Part shown: one piece after another, positions 1-7,811 of the stretch | Layout of the letters: each line of letters begins with the position of its first letter | Numbering within the stretch: position 1 is the stretch's first letter | Source: an uncultured Gammaproteobacteria bacterium | GTDB taxonomy: Bacteria; Pseudomonadota; Gammaproteobacteria; Arenicellales; Poriferihabitantaceae | DNA: 64,000 bases | Assembly: GCA_937992195.1 (NCBI GenBank) | Contig: CALKKV010000024.1 | Location: 37,942-101,941 of the forward strand | Direction: 5' to 3' | The notes under the pieces: generated by a model | What the model was told of the DNA's origin: nothing | Databases searched by the model: none | The model's input: only the letters and a program-made list of their open reading frames with translations | Program-made: the position numbers and the translations under genes

Positions 1-792
1 GCTGATTCTAATTTCCAGGTTGTTTCCGATCTTACGATATGGAAAACCGCGCACTGCTGCTATGAAGTGTATTCAGGACGTCCTCAAGATATTGAAGACC
101 TTGAAAAAAATGCGCAGGGTAAAGCTGATTTTCAAGACCTTTCTGCAGATACATGTATCTATGCAGTACAAGGGCCTGAATCGCTAAACGTAGTCGAGCG
201 ATTAAATCCATCGTCTTCCCTCAAATCTCTATCCTACTTTAAGTTCCGAAACAACCGGTTAGCTGAAATAGACTGTTTAGTCGGACGGCTTGGTTATACC
301 GGTGAAGCGGGTTTCGAAATTGTTGTGGAAGGAAGGCAGGACGCTGGGCTTCTTTGGAAGCAGCTGCTGCAAATTGCGCAGCCGGGAGGAATGATTGCGG
401 CGGATATTCTCCGAATCGAGGCGGGCTTTATTCTCTTTTTGAACGAGTGCCGCCTTCAGGCTAATGCAGCTGAACTAGGAATCGGCAACTTTTCTGATCA
501 GATACAGGAGCAATCCAGATATCGGTTAATTGGTTTTGAATGCCAGTGCGATCTTGATCGAATGCCATATGCTGCAGGTTTCAACTTAGCCCCTCCCGAT
601 AGAGGGGAGATAGCGATTACTTCAGTGAATCGAACGCAATTCACTGAAAAAGCGATTGGATTGGGTTTTGTTAATCTTTCCGACATGAAAGAAACTACAT
701 TTAACGACCCACTAAAGCGGTTTTATCACATTCAGAGAGCGTCGCGTCCCTATTACGATTTTCATAAAGCACGTCCAAGGAACCAGTGGTGA
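1..792 (+). CDS. GcvT-like aminomethyltransferase family protein (5' end outside window)
   Basis: The reading frame is open to the left edge, so the N-terminus is missing; the GTG at 67 is only an internal codon. The visible 263 codons carry family signatures: YAVQGPES, GRLGYTGEAGFEI and an EAG motif before the C-terminal barrel. GcvT-like proteins transfer a one-carbon unit from an N- or O-methyl or aminomethyl substrate to tetrahydrofolate; the family includes glycine-cleavage T protein, dimethylglycine and DMSP demethylases and aryl-ether demethylases. No gcvH or gcvP is nearby, so a catabolic demethylase is more likely than the glycine cleavage enzyme. It lies upstream of a PanB-like enzyme and a Rieske oxygenase on the same strand. 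The substrate cannot be read from the sequence. Confidence 0.8.
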   Translation, partial: ADSNFQVVSDLTIWKTAHCCYEVYSGRPQDIEDLEKNAQGKADFQDLSADTCIYAVQGPESLNVVERLNPSSSLKSLSYFKFRNNRLAEIDCLVGRLGYTGEAGFEIVVEGRQDAGLLWKQLLQIAQPGGMIAADILRIEAGFILFLNECRLQANAAELGIGNFSDQIQEQSRYRLIGFECQCDLDRMPYAAGFNLAPPDRGEIAITSVNRTQFTEKAIGLGFVNLSDMKETTFNDPLKRFYHIQRASRPYYDFHKARPRNQW

Positions 793-869
793 AATCTGAC
801 TAGATATGTAAAAACTAGAAAATATGATCTTTTTAAGGTTTTACCTATCAATCCATAAGAAAGACCTCT

Positions 870-899
870 TTGACAGGGGAAATTTGAGATTATTACTAT
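870..899 (+). promoter_or_regulatory. sigma70-like promoter candidate for the PanB-like/Rieske operon
   Basis: TTGACA (870-875) and TACTAT (894-899) are separated by 18 bases, close to the housekeeping consensus. The site lies in the 172-base gap between the GcvT-like gene and the PanB-like gene. It predicts a transcript starting near 906, just before a small hairpin. Confidence 0.5.
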
Positions 900-912
900 G
901 TGACTATAAAAG

Positions 913-926
913 AGCGCACTGGCGCT
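913..926 (+). other. small 5'-UTR stem-loop
   Basis: AGCGC (913-917) and GCGCT (922-926) form a 5-bp stem with loop ACTG just downstream of the promoter candidate and about 40 bases before the PanB-like start. It could stabilise the transcript; there is no T-run, so it is not a terminator. Confidence 0.35.
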
Positions 927-964
927 ATAAATAACACTGTCACCAAATGGGAGATTGACTAGAA

Positions 965-1855
965 ATGGCTGAAGCAGCGAAGAAAAGAAAAAAGGTAACG
1001 ATACGAGAGTTACAACGAAAAATGCGCGAGGACGAGCAGATCGTCCAAATGGCGATTTACGACTATCGCAGTGCCGTTATTGCAGATCGAAATGATATCG
1101 ATATTCTGTGTGTATCTGACACTGGTGGAATGGTGTTATTTGGGCACGGATCTACGGTCACGGTGACATTTGACGAGGTCATGATGATGGCGAAAGCGAT
1201 AGATCGTGGCAGCCAATACGGTCTTCGTATGGTGGATATGCCTTACTGGAGCTTCCACGTTTCACCAGAGCAAGCGGTAGAAAACGCCGGTCGTTTTGTT
1301 CACGAGGCGAATGCCGAAGTGATGAAGTGCGAAGGAAACCAGCATCATGCCAAGAATATTGAAGCAATTGTCAAAGCGGGTATTCCCGTTCAGGGCCATA
1401 TTGGAATTACCCCGATGCGGATGCCGCAATTAGGTGGTTTCTTTGCGCAGGGTAAGACCGCTGACAATGCGAAGGCGTTGATTGATGATGCCTGGTCGTT
1501 TGTTGATGCGGGCTGTTTTTCTATTCTTTGTGAGGTAACAAGCGAGGAAGTTTGTCAGTATCTGACCGAAGAGCTTCCTGTCCCAGTAATCAGTCTGGGA
1601 GCTGGAAATAAAGCTCATGGCGTGCATATCATTACCTCTGATTTGTTCAATTTGTATGAAGAACATGTTCCAAGACACTCGAAGGTGTATACCGATTTGA
1701 TTCCGATCATGGAAGACGTATTCGTTAAATACCGCGAGGAAGTAAGAGAACGCGTATATCCCGGGCCAGAACACACTGTTTACATGAAAGACGAAGAACT
1801 GAAAGCGTTTGCAGAAATGGTTAAGTGGGAATCCAAATTAAAGGAGATAGGATAA
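965..1855 (+). CDS. PanB-like ketopantoate hydroxymethyltransferase family protein
   Basis: The 296-residue TIM-barrel protein matches 3-methyl-2-oxobutanoate hydroxymethyltransferase along its length. Metal and catalytic positions of the family appear kept: D52 (VSDTGGM), D91 (VDMPYW), K121 and E123 (MKCEGN), H145 (GHIGITP) and E190 (CEVTSEE). PanB moves a hydroxymethyl group from methylene-THF to a 2-oxo acid. No panC is nearby, and the gene heads a Rieske oxygenase operon behind a GcvT-like gene, so a catabolic aldol or retro-aldol reaction on another oxo acid is plausible (inference). It is more divergent than a housekeeping PanB, and has a longer C-terminal extension of about 45 residues. 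A GGGAG ribosome site precedes the ATG at 965. Confidence 0.75.
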   Translation: MAEAAKKRKKVTIRELQRKMREDEQIVQMAIYDYRSAVIADRNDIDILCVSDTGGMVLFGHGSTVTVTFDEVMMMAKAIDRGSQYGLRMVDMPYWSFHVSPEQAVENAGRFVHEANAEVMKCEGNQHHAKNIEAIVKAGIPVQGHIGITPMRMPQLGGFFAQGKTADNAKALIDDAWSFVDAGCFSILCEVTSEEVCQYLTEELPVPVISLGAGNKAHGVHIITSDLFNLYEEHVPRHSKVYTDLIPIMEDVFVKYREEVRERVYPGPEHTVYMKDEELKAFAEMVKWESKLKEIG

Positions 1856-1870
1856 AAAAGATTTTTTATC
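1851..1870 (+). repeat. AT-rich palindrome at the end of the PanB-like gene
   Basis: GATAAAAAA (1851-1859) and TTTTTTATC (1862-1870) are exact inverted arms around GA. It overlaps the stop codon of the PanB-like gene. The sequence could act as a weak terminator or a protein site; the two-base loop would open by a few pairs in RNA. Confidence 0.4.
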
Positions 1871-1917
1871 TTTTACCTGCTCCCCTCTCAATCTAATTTA
1901 CTAAAGAGAAATTTAAT

Positions 1918-3198
1918 ATGTCAGCAAGAAACCACGAGCAATGGACTTCTCCGCCAAAACTCGCAGAGGGCGAGTGGGTTGATAGTCGGATCTATTCTGA
2001 TCAGACTATTTTTGAAGAAGAAAATGAAAAGATCTTTAAGCATGCATGGATACCGGTGTGCCATGAGTCAGAGCTAAAAGATGCTTATGATTTTCGCACC
2101 ATGACCATCGCCAATGAGCCGGTTATCGTTGTACGCGGCAAGGACATGCAGGTGCGTGCGTTTCTGAACGTATGTCCACATCGTGGAAATATGATCGAGC
2201 GCAGGCCTTCTGGCAGTTTTAAAGAAGGAACGCCATCGGGTACACCAAAGCGCATGACTTGTATGTTTCACGCTTGGCAATTCGATATGAAAGGCAAGTG
2301 TGTCTATATCTCGCGTCAGGAAGAGGGCTATCAGGATCGTTTGTGTACAGCTGATGTTGGCCTGCGGGAATTAAAATGTGAAGTTTATTTTGGTGGTTTT
2401 GTTTGGGTTTGTCTGGACGATGACATTGGGATGACGGTTGAGGACTGGGCCGCCGGTGCGCTGGATTGTCTTGCGCCTTCACTGAATGAAGAACCATTGG
2501 AAGTCTTCCATTATCACAAAGCAATCATACCGTGCAATTTTAAGCTTTGGCATGATACCAACTGTGAGTTCTATCACGACTTCTTGCACTACCATAATCG
2601 CATTACAGGATTTAACGACGCGTATTTTGCACGTAAAAACTCTGGTTTTAAGAATGGACATATCAACGTCGGAAGTTTTGAGGTGCAGTATGACAACTAC
2701 GAGGGCTTCCACTCTCGCGAAGAACTGTCTTTTCCGCATCTGCCGCCTAACCACTGGTACATGATCGATATGTTCCCAGGAGTGAATTTCAATTTACGTG
2801 GATCGGCATTGCGTTGTGACCTGATGACGCCACTTGGCCCAGATAAAGTTATGATTGAATTTAGAGGGCTAGGACTGGCAAGTGATACACCAGCAGAGCG
2901 CCAAACCCGTATTGATCATCACAATTCGATCTGGGGACCGTTTGGCAGAAACTTACATGAAGATCTGCTTGCGGTAACCGCACAGGGTTCTTGTATGCAT
3001 CCCAGCGCTGAAAAACGCAATATTCTTCAAGGGCGTCATGAGAATGAAACCATCCATGATGAAAACGGTATGCGTCACTATTATCATGAATGGGGTCGAT
3101 GGTTGAACCGTTCTCCCAGTAACCCGGACGAAGAATTTGATGAAGCGCTAATTGCTGCCGCGTCAGCAAAGCCTGCAGAGGTGCAAGCGAACGCATAA
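1918..3198 (+). CDS. Rieske ring-hydroxylating oxygenase, large (alpha) subunit
   Basis: This 426-residue protein is the catalytic subunit of a Rieske non-heme iron oxygenase. The [2Fe-2S] ligands are C86, H88, C115 and H118 (CPHRG ... CMFHAW). The gap between H88 and C115 is 26 residues, against the usual 15-17, so the cluster loop has an insertion of roughly ten residues. The mononuclear iron site lies around 214-226 (NCEFYHDFLHYH), with E217 where most dioxygenases have the bridging Asp. It is followed by genes for a beta subunit, a ferredoxin and a reductase, so a complete electron chain is present. Substrate unknown; aromatic acids or N-methylated compounds are the main options. Confidence 0.9.
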   Translation: MSARNHEQWTSPPKLAEGEWVDSRIYSDQTIFEEENEKIFKHAWIPVCHESELKDAYDFRTMTIANEPVIVVRGKDMQVRAFLNVCPHRGNMIERRPSGSFKEGTPSGTPKRMTCMFHAWQFDMKGKCVYISRQEEGYQDRLCTADVGLRELKCEVYFGGFVWVCLDDDIGMTVEDWAAGALDCLAPSLNEEPLEVFHYHKAIIPCNFKLWHDTNCEFYHDFLHYHNRITGFNDAYFARKNSGFKNGHINVGSFEVQYDNYEGFHSREELSFPHLPPNHWYMIDMFPGVNFNLRGSALRCDLMTPLGPDKVMIEFRGLGLASDTPAERQTRIDHHNSIWGPFGRNLHEDLLAVTAQGSCMHPSAEKRNILQGRHENETIHDENGMRHYYHEWGRWLNRSPSNPDEEFDEALIAAASAKPAEVQANA

Positions 3199-3211
3199 GT
3201 TCTTGTGTGGA

Positions 3212-3237
3212 AACCAACGATCGTGAGATCGTTGGTT
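3212..3237 (+). other. intercistronic stem-loop between alpha and beta genes
   Basis: AACCAACGATC (3212-3222) pairs perfectly with GATCGTTGGTT (3227-3237) around a GTGA loop, which has GNRA form. No T-run follows, so it looks like an mRNA-stability or processing element and not a full terminator. Confidence 0.65.
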
Positions 3238-3278
3238 GAATTAACTAATAAGAAAAGATAGATATTGGGAGAAAGTAA

Positions 3279-3776
3279 ATGGCTGAGAAACACGCCAGTA
3301 CCATTGAGCAAATAAAAGATGTGATTTATAAAAGCTGCCTCTATCAGGATGACCTTGAATGGAACAGCTGGTTGGACATGTGCTCAGATGACTATCATTA
3401 CGCGATTCGCGCTTTTAGTCCGGAAATTCGAGCAGATATGGAATATATGGGAGGCGGACTTGAATATATGAAGTCTTTGACTCAGATGCTTCCAAAACAT
3501 AATACCGATAATTCCCCACTTAAACGTCACTGTACCGTGTACAAAGTTGAAGTTGCCGATGACGGAAAATCTGCAAGCGCGACTTCTTCATTTGTTGTTT
3601 ATCAAACAATGTTGGATGGCATTAACTCTCATGTGGATGCGGGCGAGTCGCGGCTATTTTTAGTTGGTCGATATAACGATAAATTTGAAATAAGTAATGA
3701 AGGCGTTAAGTTTTCCGATCGAGAGGTAAGATTAGATACCAGAAGGTTGGACAAAGGCTCGCATTGGCCGATATAA
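3279..3776 (+). CDS. Rieske ring-hydroxylating oxygenase, small (beta) subunit
   Basis: The 165-residue protein has the length and pattern of dioxygenase beta subunits (SnoaL/NTF2-like fold): a helical N-terminus with YKSCLYQDDLEW, a central WLDMCSDDYHYAI segment, and a C-terminal strand region with SRLFLVGRYNDKFE and FSDREVRLDTR. Beta subunits stabilise the alpha3beta3 hexamer and have no cofactor. It lies 80 bases after the alpha gene, with GGGAGA ahead of the ATG. Having a beta subunit separates this enzyme from the homotrimeric quaternary-amine oxygenases of the GbcA/CntA type. Confidence 0.85.
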   Translation: MAEKHASTIEQIKDVIYKSCLYQDDLEWNSWLDMCSDDYHYAIRAFSPEIRADMEYMGGGLEYMKSLTQMLPKHNTDNSPLKRHCTVYKVEVADDGKSASATSSFVVYQTMLDGINSHVDAGESRLFLVGRYNDKFEISNEGVKFSDREVRLDTRRLDKGSHWPI

Positions 3777-3801
3777 AACTTCGATGTCTAACAGTAGTAA
3801 G

Positions 3802-3827
3802 AGCGCGTATTCTTATGGAATCGCGCT
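3802..3827 (+). other. intercistronic stem-loop between beta and ferredoxin genes
   Basis: AGCGCG (3802-3807), a bulged T, then ATTC (3809-3812) pair with GAAT (3818-3821) and CGCGCT (3822-3827) around loop TTATG. As with the previous hairpin there is no T-run, so differential mRNA stability along the operon is the simplest reading. Confidence 0.5.
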
Positions 3828-3855
3828 TCGTTCGTAATATCTAAGAAGTAATTTA

Positions 3856-4200
3856 ATGAACTGGAAAGTAGCGTGCGCGGCAGGTGATGTCGCGGTTGAT
3901 TCTATGAAGCGTTTTGATGTTGATGGCGTTTCACTCATGATTGCCAATGTTGGCGACGGCTTCAGAGCCTATCCTCCTGTATGTCCACATATGGAAGAAT
4001 ATTTAGAAAACTCGGGAATTTGTGCCGGAGGGGTTTTAACCTGTGATCGGCATCTTTGGCAGTGGGATATGAAAACCGGTGAGCCCCAGGGGCCAGCGGA
4101 AAAGCCGTTGTTAATGTACGAGACAAAGGAAGAGGGTGGAGAGGTCCTGGTGTTTATCGAGCAAGAACTTGAATATGAGTTTGATGACGATGACGACTAA
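3856..4200 (+). CDS. Rieske-type [2Fe-2S] ferredoxin of the oxygenase system
   Basis: The 114-residue protein contains a Rieske centre: C43-P-H45 and C63-x2-H66 with 17 residues between H45 and C63, the normal spacing. It probably carries electrons from the reductase encoded next to the oxygenase alpha subunit. The C-terminus ends in an acidic run of Asp residues, which may help docking. It is the third gene of the oxygenase set and has about 80 bases of upstream spacer containing a hairpin. Confidence 0.88.
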   Translation: MNWKVACAAGDVAVDSMKRFDVDGVSLMIANVGDGFRAYPPVCPHMEEYLENSGICAGGVLTCDRHLWQWDMKTGEPQGPAEKPLLMYETKEEGGEVLVFIEQELEYEFDDDDD

Positions 4201-4250
4201 ATCCTCAAATAATTTGCGATAGAGAATAGAGTGCTGGCTCAGAGTTCAAA

Positions 4251-5324
4251 ATGAAAATTTCGATTGAGAAAAAAGACCAGCACTATTCTTTTGAGGCGCA
4301 GCCTGGCGAAAAACTGCTGTATGCCGGCCTAAAAGCCGGATTTCCTCTACCCTATGAATGTGCGACCGGCACCTGTGGAACCTGTCGTGCTCGTGTGAAG
4401 GAGGGGGATATTGAAGAGGGTTGGCCCGAAGCGCCAGGGAAAAAAGGGTTAAAGGAAGACCGTCGCGAGTTCCTATTATGTCAGGCTTATGTAAAAGAAG
4501 ACTCTGATTTCAATAATGATACATGTCTATTAGGCGTACCGTCAGCGATAAAACAGTTTCGTGAAGATGATCTTACACCTGTGCACCACCAGGGAGAAGT
4601 TCGAAACTGGGAAAGATTAAATGCAGAGGTGCTTCAGTTTGATGTGGTGCTGGATTCAGCGATTCAATTTCACGCCGGTCAGTTTTTTGTTATTCAAGCG
4701 CCTGGTATAGAGGGCTTTCGCGCTTACTCGATGGTGAACTATGAGCATGAAACAAATACTCTCACATTTGTTTTAAAAAACAAAAAAAATGGCGCTTTTT
4801 CGAAATGGGCTTTTGCACAAGCGAATGAAGACGGCGAAACAAAAGAAGTCTCTTTATTCGGGCCGCTAGGTCGAGCGACGTTTCACCCAGATGAAGCCAA
4901 CAATCTGTTTTTAGTGGCAGGTGGTTCTGGCATCGCCGGGTTGATGTCGATACTGCGCCATGCGGATGTGTCGGGCCATTTTGATAACTATAGTGCAACC
5001 CTATTATTCGGAGTGCGAACAGTGGATGACGTATTCTATTTAGCTGAGCTTAATGAAATGGTGGGGCGTTATCCAAATCAGATTACGGTTCATATTGTAT
5101 TTTCAGATCATCAATCGCTTGCGGGGCATGATCTAGATCTTGGTCGACTTAATCCAGGTTTTGGATTTGTGCATGAACAGGCGCTCGCAACAATTGAGCC
5201 AAACCTTACCGATACCATGGCTTATTTGGCGGGACCGCCGCCAATGATAGACGCTTTAATTCGCCCGTTAATTCTGGAAGCGAAATTACCAGCGAATAAA
5301 ATTCGATATGATAAATTTGGTTAG
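4251..5324 (+). CDS. oxygenase ferredoxin-NAD(P)H reductase with N-terminal plant-type [2Fe-2S] domain
   Basis: At 357 residues this is an MmoC/BenC-like reductase. Residues 1-95 form a plant-type ferredoxin domain with ligands C37, C42, C45 and C77. Residues about 115-210 form the flavin domain (RAYSMVNYE is the R-x-Y-S flavin motif). The C-terminal NAD domain has GGSGIAGLMS and ends in LAGPPPMIDAL. It would pass electrons from NAD(P)H through FAD and its own cluster to the Rieske ferredoxin. Having both a fused ferredoxin domain and a separate Rieske ferredoxin makes this a three-component, class III-like system. Confidence 0.9.
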   Translation: MKISIEKKDQHYSFEAQPGEKLLYAGLKAGFPLPYECATGTCGTCRARVKEGDIEEGWPEAPGKKGLKEDRREFLLCQAYVKEDSDFNNDTCLLGVPSAIKQFREDDLTPVHHQGEVRNWERLNAEVLQFDVVLDSAIQFHAGQFFVIQAPGIEGFRAYSMVNYEHETNTLTFVLKNKKNGAFSKWAFAQANEDGETKEVSLFGPLGRATFHPDEANNLFLVAGGSGIAGLMSILRHADVSGHFDNYSATLLFGVRTVDDVFYLAELNEMVGRYPNQITVHIVFSDHQSLAGHDLDLGRLNPGFGFVHEQALATIEPNLTDTMAYLAGPPPMIDALIRPLILEAKLPANKIRYDKFG

Positions 5325-5589
5325 ATCGCGGTTAAATGTTGTAAAAAATGCAGGTGGCAGGCTGTCAGAAAGGTGAATTCATGAATTTACTTATGATAGC
5401 CTGTACTAATCGATTCATTGGCTTGAATGATTTTACAAATTAAGTTGAATGGTTTGAGATAAAAGTATGGGGATCAATCCCTTTAGTTTTTAGTAGTTTA
5501 AATTTGTAGCAGGTGAAATATTGTAAGCAAAGTACCACTTAACTAGATCATTCGAAAAAACGCGTGATCACACCATAGAGGACAATAAA
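5325..5589 (+). other. 265-base spacer between reductase and ABC binding-protein genes
   Basis: No convincing gene is seen. A GGGA (5470-5473)/TCCC (5478-5481) hairpin with loop TCAA is followed by TTTAGTTTTT and could be a weak terminator for the oxygenase operon. GATCA (5546-5550) and TGATC (5565-5569) form a loose inverted repeat shortly before the ABC gene. The AT-rich stretch in between could hold a promoter, but no clear -35/-10 pair was found. Confidence 0.35.
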
Positions 5590-6735
5590 ATGATTAGAAA
5601 AAAAATAGATCGTGTACGAAGAAAGATACTCGCAGCAACCGTTGCAGTTGGATTCGCCGCAACGAGTTATGTGCCGGTCACAACCGCTGCAGAGATCGAT
5701 TTTGGAAAGGTCGGTGACCCGATTAATCTTGTTGTAGGCTATCAGCCTTATTACACAGAGGCCTGGTCTGGTGTGGTCATGAAAGGCCTGAAGCTGTACG
5801 AAAAATACTTGCCCGAAGGTTCAACCGTTGAATTTCAGATTGGACTACAAGGCGGCATCATCGTAAATGCCATGCTCGCTGGAAAACAACACATCGGATA
5901 TATGGGTGATATGCCTGCGATTGTTGCCACCACAAAAGATCGGGTGGCTGATATCCGAATCGTTGCGACAGCAGGTCTTGGCCAAGATCAATGTAACAAC
6001 ATGCTGGTGCGGACTGACGCACCGGAGTTTGCAAGCGCTGATGATGCAATTCAATGGATGAATGGAAAGGTAGTTGCCGTGCCAAAGGGTGCGTGCACAG
6101 ACCGCTTTGCTTTGGCCGTATTCGAGAAAAAAGGAATTAAACCTGAAAGCTATCTAAACCAAAACATCGAGGTAATTACCAGCGGATTTCGTGCTGGAAA
6201 ACTAGATGCGGCTGCAATTTGGGAACCAACCGCAGCACGCCTAGTTGAAGAAGGTCTTGCGAGAAAAGTGGCTTCTGGCGCTTCGGTTGATGAGAACGAT
6301 GGCGGCTTTATTGATATGCGGGGCGACTTAATTGATCAGCGACCAGATGTTGTTAAGGCCTGGTTAAATGCGGAGTTGGATGCTCAGCTGTTTATGGCTG
6401 ATCCAGCGAATACTGCGGCGGTTGTCGCGATGGCGGAAGAGCAGACTACCGGATTTTCCAATGAGGTTTTGTGGAAAGCAATGGTTGGTAGTACACCAGT
6501 AGAGCAAGGTGGTACCACCGTGCGTAACGAGATGGCATTCGCTATTACACCAAAAGCTCAGGATTTAATTGATAAGGCAACCAAGTTCTTGCATTCAATT
6601 AAAACGATTAAGGTGGATACGCTCCGTGACAACGCGATCATGACCAACTTCACTGAAGAGATTTTAAAAGAGCGTGGACTGACCGCGCCTATTGGCGAAA
6701 TACTCGCACAACCTGATTCTGCATATGAAGGTTAG
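5590..6735 (+). CDS. ABC transporter substrate-binding protein, NitT/TauT (SsuA-like) type
   Basis: The 381-residue protein starts with a Sec signal peptide (basic RKKIDRVRRK, hydrophobic core, cleavage near residue 34, TTAAEID). The mature part is a periplasmic binding fold of the nitrate/sulfonate/taurine class: INLVVGYQPYY at the start, GDMPAIVA near residue 112, and a C-terminal domain with FRAGKLDAAAIWEPTAARL. GAGGAC precedes the ATG. It heads a five-gene importer cluster. Its position after a Rieske system suggests the ligand is the oxygenase substrate, most likely an organic acid; this is an inference from location. Confidence 0.88.
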   Translation: MIRKKIDRVRRKILAATVAVGFAATSYVPVTTAAEIDFGKVGDPINLVVGYQPYYTEAWSGVVMKGLKLYEKYLPEGSTVEFQIGLQGGIIVNAMLAGKQHIGYMGDMPAIVATTKDRVADIRIVATAGLGQDQCNNMLVRTDAPEFASADDAIQWMNGKVVAVPKGACTDRFALAVFEKKGIKPESYLNQNIEVITSGFRAGKLDAAAIWEPTAARLVEEGLARKVASGASVDENDGGFIDMRGDLIDQRPDVVKAWLNAELDAQLFMADPANTAAVVAMAEEQTTGFSNEVLWKAMVGSTPVEQGGTTVRNEMAFAITPKAQDLIDKATKFLHSIKTIKVDTLRDNAIMTNFTEEILKERGLTAPIGEILAQPDSAYEG

Positions 6736-6755
6736 TTTGCGGATTATTTAGTATT

Positions 6756-6791
6756 CCCGTCTTTGTCCGTTGAAGAATTGGCAAAGGCGGG
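6756..6791 (+). other. stem-loop after the binding-protein gene
   Basis: CCCGTCTTTG (6756-6765) pairs with CAAAGGCGGG (6782-6791), one G-U pair included. A hairpin right after an ABC binding-protein gene commonly protects that part of the mRNA or partly terminates transcription, so binding protein exceeds permease. Confidence 0.55.
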
Positions 6792-6813
6792 GTTCCAATT
6801 TCAACTTGAATTT

Positions 6814-6834
6814 GTCCTAGATCGATTTTAGGAC
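6814..6834 (+). other. second stem-loop before the permease gene
   Basis: GTCCTA (6814-6819) and TAGGAC (6829-6834) form a 6-bp stem with a nine-base loop, followed by GCTTTATAATTATTT. It is a weak attenuator-like structure in series with the hairpin at 6756-6791. Confidence 0.4.
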
Positions 6835-6920
6835 GCTTTATAATTATTTCCAAAAAGTAGTCGGAATATTTTAAGTAAGTTGACCGACATCCAAGACACC
6901 AACGATTAGAGTGAAAAAAG

Positions 6921-7811
6921 ATGAGTCAAGCTGAAGCAACTGATTTGGGATTGAAGATAGGTCAAGCTGAAGTAACAGGCATGGGATTGACGATGTATCG
7001 TATGTCGTCATGGCTAAAAAGTCCGCGACCCTATCTAATGGTGATAGGTTTTGCGTTTCTTTTGGCAACCTGGTACTTCACTGTGGAGGTATGGAAATTA
7101 CCGCGGTTTCAGGATATGCCGGGTATAACCGAAGTATTTAGTGAATGGTTTAGCAAGGACCCTTACTACGGACTATCAATCTATACCCCAGAATACTACA
7201 AACACATTTTGATCAGCTTAAGGAGAATTGCGTATGCTTTTTTTCTCGCAACAATTTTGGGGGTTCCACTAGGGTTGTTTCTTGGTTGGTCAAAAACTTT
7301 AAGAGAATATATTTTCCCACTGTTTGAGGTTTTTCGTCCGATTCCTGTTCTGGCTTGGGTTCCACTTGCGATTATTATTTTTAGCGGCTCTGAAACTCCA
7401 GTTATATTCCTGACTTTTTTAGCATCGTTCTTTGCAACGACGTTAAATACAATGTTGGGCGTTGAATCAATTGACGAGTCCTACAGCCGCGCTGCATATT
7501 GTCTTGGTGCTAGCCGTTGGCAAACTTTTAAACATGTTGTGGTGCCCGGCGCGATGCCCTACATCTTTACCGGACTTCAGATTTCTATCGGAGTAGCCTG
7601 GTTTTCATTAGTCGCCGGCGAAATGGTTTCTGGCCAGTATGGACTGGGATATCTTATCAATACATCTTATATGATGATCGAGTATCCGAAGATCATTATT
7701 GGCATGATCACGCTGGGTGTGATCGGATACAGCACCAGTGCACTGGTTCGTCTTGCTGGAGATTATATGATGCAGTGGAGAGTGCGGGAACTTGCACTCG
7801 GGGATAACTGA
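6921..7811 (+). CDS. ABC importer permease 1 (SsuC/TauC-like)
   Basis: A 296-residue inner-membrane protein with about six helices. The cytoplasmic coupling (EAA) loop is visible as AAYCLGASRWQTFKHVVVPG near residues 193-212, the site that docks on an ATPase. The N-terminal 35 residues are an unusual cytoplasmic extension with two similar short stretches (DLGLKIGQAEVT and neighbours). The stop codon overlaps the next gene's ATG by one base, so it is translationally coupled to the first ATPase. It probably pairs with permease 2 as a heterodimer. Confidence 0.87.
   Translation: MSQAEATDLGLKIGQAEVTGMGLTMYRMSSWLKSPRPYLMVIGFAFLLATWYFTVEVWKLPRFQDMPGITEVFSEWFSKDPYYGLSIYTPEYYKHILISLRRIAYAFFLATILGVPLGLFLGWSKTLREYIFPLFEVFRPIPVLAWVPLAIIIFSGSETPVIFLTFLASFFATTLNTMLGVESIDESYSRAAYCLGASRWQTFKHVVVPGAMPYIFTGLQISIGVAWFSLVAGEMVSGQYGLGYLINTSYMMIEYPKIIIGMITLGVIGYSTSALVRLAGDYMMQWRVRELALGDN

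Noticed and set aside
5381..5443. 20-codon ORF with an AGGTGA site before the ABC binding-protein gene
   Set aside because: Too short to judge; no repeated regulatory codons and no attenuator-like structure tied to it.
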